DNA from: DAOUKH01 sp965219875
GTDB lineage: Bacteria; Chloroflexota; Dehalococcoidia; SHYB01
DNA: 64,000 bases
NCBI GenBank assembly: GCA_965219875.1
Contig: CBDCOW010000001.1
Span: forward strand, 744,001-808,000
Direction of reading: 5' to 3'
In this document: positions 61,813 through 64,000 of the stretch, piece after piece
Position numbering within the stretch: position 1 is the stretch's first letter
How the letters are laid out: every line of letters begins with the position of its first letter
Notes under the pieces: generated by a model
Seen by the model: only the letters and a program-made list of their open reading frames with translations
What the model was told of the DNA's origin: nothing
Databases searched by the model: none
Made by a program: the position numbers and the translations under genes

Positions 61813-62239
61813 GGTCTGCAGTCGCCCTCGCGGTAGCAAAGAAGCTGAAGGGGACGGGGATCGGGGTCAGTATAAGGATGGCGTGGACGCAATTGACCCC
61901 TTAGCGGCGATGAACTCGATCAGGTTGCGGCTACAGTATCGCGATGGCGTGGACCCAGTTGACGCACGTTGGATGACCGGAGATACCACTTAACAGACTT
62001 CGGGATGTACGTGGCATATGGAGGAAATATCGGTGCCCTTGAAAAGGGCCGCGTGATCGTTACATTGGGTCTGCCACCACTTCCTGCAGGGACTCCGCCA
62101 ACTGCGGGGCAGTTCCGTCCCCTGACCGTCCAAGATGCTCACCCCAAGCAGGAAGTCCTCGGCGGACGGCCTCAGGCGAGGGGCCTACATTGGGGCCAGT
62201 CCCGGGCTCGTGTCAAAAACTCTTCGTTATCCAAGCTGA
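61813..62239. other. Repeat-bearing non-coding region
   Basis: It contains copy C of the 109-bp repeat (61851-61959), 38 nt after the lipoprotein stop. No gene is supported in the rest. Short open frames here have no recognisable motif. Confidence 0.45.
61851..61959. repeat. Copy C of the 109-bp dispersed repeat
   Basis: GGGGTCAGTATAAGGATGG through TTGACCCCTTAGC and a second GCGATGGCGTGGAC-CC block. It is the most diverged of the three copies in the part between these blocks. Confidence 0.75.
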
Positions 62240-62826
62240 AGCTTTCCTTGAACTCGCGTCCACCTCCGCCACGGTGACCCTGACCAACAAGCACTGACTG
62301 GTACAACGACATGACCAGCGTCTCCGTCACCCGCTCCGGCGGCTACGGCGACGTGACCAGCAAGTGCACCATGGGGACGGACCGCAAGACCATCAGCTGC
62401 TCGACCCTGACGTCCGATACAAACCCGACGGACCTCACGGTCAACTACCTGGCCCAGATCTCCGACAGCACCGTGGCCATCATCCTCAAGATCATCCCCT
62501 TCTTCCTGATCCTCATCGGCGTGATGGCCGCCGTCAGCGGCGCGGTGATGGGCGGGATGTCCCTGGTGCGGGGGCAGAGCTTCGCCAACGGCATCATGCA
62601 GGGCGTCGTGACCATCTTCATCGGCGTCATCCTGGTGCCCGTGGTGCTGAGCTTCGTCTCCCTGGTGCGGGACACCTACACCGTCGCCCCCGAGTTCATC
62701 GGGGTAACGGCCGTCCTCAGCCTGATCACCATCGCCTACGTGCTCTCCATCGTCGCGACGGCGATGGGCGCCTTCGCCCCCCAGATCCGGGGCGTCATGG
62801 GCCGCGCCGAAGCATGCCCGAGGCCG
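62240..62826 (+). pseudogene. Remnant of a surface/membrane protein
   Basis: In one frame the start reads TSATVTLTNKH and stops at TGA (62295-62297); after an apparent +1 shift it continues DWYNDMTSVSVTRSGGYGDV, then three membrane spans (AIILKIIPFFLILIGVMAAV, VVTIFIGVILVPVVLSFVSL, LSLITIAYVLSIVATAMGAF). It loses sense after RGVMGRAEA. A Calx-beta-like tail followed by membrane helices suggests a once larger envelope protein. It is broken on both sides. Confidence 0.55.
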
Positions 62827-62833
62827 GGCTGCC

Positions 62834-63369
62834 GTGCAGATCCCCAACAACCGGTGGACCGGCGAGATGCTCAACGGCACGCAGACCGCCGATGCTCTGG
62901 CGGGAGTTTTCCAGGAGCAGAGGACCAACCTGTTCAACCCGCGCCGATATCCGCGGCGCATCGTGCTCCATTTGACCGACGGCGGGCCGGACAACCGAGA
63001 AGACACCGAGAAGGCGGTGCGGTCGCTGACCGAGAAGGACATCCACGTCGCCGCCGTGGGGATCGAGCTGTCGCCGGGAGTGGAGCAGCACCTGCGCCAG
63101 GCCTACCCAGTGTGGACCAACGTCTCAAACGTTCGGGACCTGAACGACGCCGTCCTGGGCGTCACCAATGCGATCATGCACTCGGGGCTGCCCAAGATGC
63201 CCAGGGACCCGGCGAAGAACGAGCCGGTGGGGATGAAGGCGAAGGGGATTGCTGCTGGCGCGCCGATCCCCACGCAGGCGCAGCTGAACCTGGCGGGGGC
63301 CAGGCCTTCACCGAGGCCCCTACGGCGGCGCAGGCGAAGGTCCTGAAGGAGGTTGCGCGAGTAACTTGA
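62834..63369 (+). pseudogene. VWA-like domain fragment
   Basis: The frame opens with VQIPNNRWTGEML. IVLHLTDGGPDNREDTEKAV and DIHVAAVGIELSPGVEQHL resemble the second half of a von Willebrand A domain (the LTDGxPD metal loop). The N-terminal DxSxS part is absent. Near 63294-63300 (a run of five G) the frame shifts once more: the tail QAFTEAPTAAQAKVLKEVAR in the other frame ends at 63369. It is fused to the membrane protein remnant by an abrupt junction. Confidence 0.55.
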
Positions 63370-63393
63370 CGGATTGTATACGTTGAGTATACT
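63366..63393 (+). promoter_or_regulatory. Promoter of the last hydrolase gene, with GTATAC dyad
   Basis: TTGACG (63366-63371), a 16-nt spacer, TATACT (63388-63393). Two GTATAC hexamers (63376-63381, 63387-63392) separated by 5 nt overlap the spacer and -10, a plausible repressor site. Confidence 0.6.
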
Positions 63394-63460
63394 ACGGGGG
63401 CTTCGAACTCTGGGGGTGCCAACCACGGGCTTTGCCAAAGTTCTACTTGAGGAGGCGCAT

Positions 63461-64000
63461 ATGCCGAAGCTGAAAGTATCGGATATCGAGATGTACTACG
63501 AGGAGACCGGCCAGGGAGACCCTCTCCTCTTGATATCGGGCTGGTCCACCGCGGCCCGGAGTTTCCGCGGCCATCTGGACGCCTTCGCCAAACACTACCG
63601 CTGCATCCGGGTCGACAAGCGCGGCATTGGTGAAACGGATGCTCCCGACGCACCCTACTCAATACGAATGATGGCCGATGATGTGAATGATCTGCTGGAT
63701 GCCCTCGGACTCCGCGAGGTCCGTGTGCTCGGCGCAGGAGGGATGGGTGCCCTCGTGGCCATGGAGCTCGCGATCAATCATCCAGAAAAGCTGCGATCGC
63801 TTGTCTTGGGTTCACCTTGCTTGAAAGTGGACAACTTTCTCCGGCAACTGATGCTAGTCTGGAAAGACCTCTGGAAGATCAATACCGAGTTATGGGCCCG
63901 TGAGGTCACCATGTGGTGCTTTACGCCCGAAACCTTCAACCAAAGGCCGGACTTGCCCGAGAGCTCATGGAAGGCGAGAGCTGCGGAGAAGACCTTTGCG
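63461..64000 (+). CDS. Alpha/beta hydrolase fold protein (3' partial)
   Basis: The first 180 codons of an alpha/beta hydrolase; the window ends inside. GAGGAGG precedes the ATG at 63461. LLLISGWSTAARSFRGHL and VDKRGIGETDAPD are the usual early motifs (the HG oxyanion loop is SGW). The nucleophile elbow reads VLGAGGMGALVAMELA: no Ser is present where GxSxG is expected. It may be non-catalytic or use other residues. Confidence 0.8.
   Translation, partial: MPKLKVSDIEMYYEETGQGDPLLLISGWSTAARSFRGHLDAFAKHYRCIRVDKRGIGETDAPDAPYSIRMMADDVNDLLDALGLREVRVLGAGGMGALVAMELAINHPEKLRSLVLGSPCLKVDNFLRQLMLVWKDLWKINTELWAREVTMWCFTPETFNQRPDLPESSWKARAAEKTFA

Noticed and set aside
57641..61959. CRISPR array from the three repeats
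   Set aside because: Spacing is over 1.5 kb, the unit is 109 bp and no cas gene is present.

Overview
The window is GC-rich, densely coded and bacterial. I infer a Chloroflexota member, probably Dehalococcoidia or SAR202-like. The reasons are lipoproteins with Pro/Thr-rich linkers behind the lipobox, an F420-type luciferase-family oxidoreductase, an expansion of family III (CaiB/BaiF) CoA-transferases and crotonases, and a 2-oxoacid:ferredoxin oxidoreductase. No rRNA or tRNA was seen, so the placement rests on gene content only.

Region 1 (about 1-24.4 kb) is mostly housekeeping. It holds two cupins, an MFS exporter, a methylmalonyl-CoA epimerase next to a B12-binding mutase subunit, an SRAP protein, uvrC, a cytidylate-kinase-like protein, rpiB, xerD, thpR, a Mug-type glycosylase, nadE, a MIP18-like gene coupled to mrp, dgt-dnaG-rpoD, ruvC-ruvA behind a yebC gene, rimM, khpA and rpsP.

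Region 2 (24.4-36.3 kb) mixes metabolism and oddities. A CaiB gene faces a fusion of a phosphoribosyltransferase with a FolE-like domain that keeps its zinc ligands but has Arg in place of both catalytic His. A Fic-HTH gene follows, preceded by three AT-rich dyads. A minus-strand operon encodes a four-subunit 2-oxoacid:ferredoxin oxidoreductase plus a CaiB protein. A second minus-strand operon encodes a GatC/AtzG-like small protein, an amidase, a three-in-one RidA protein and a crotonase.

Region 3 (36.3-56.2 kb) is a catabolic island: five more CaiB genes, two pairs of them translationally coupled, four more crotonases, two tandem isochorismatase-family hydrolases, an HSL-type esterase, and two oligopeptide-type ABC importers (two binding proteins, two permease pairs, no ATPase in view). 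I infer uptake of small organic molecules, activation as CoA thioesters and crotonase-type chemistry. The substrate is unknown.

Region 4 (56.2-64 kb) is a decayed, repeat-rich tract. An IS5-family element has inserted cleanly into an SQR-like flavoprotein gene. Three copies of a roughly 109-bp repeat and two copies of a 43-bp repeat lie around it. Fragments of a surface/membrane protein and a VWA protein are present. Intact-looking genes here are an ABM-type protein, a lipoprotein hydrolase with a Pro/Thr linker, and a partial alpha/beta hydrolase that lacks the usual nucleophile serine.
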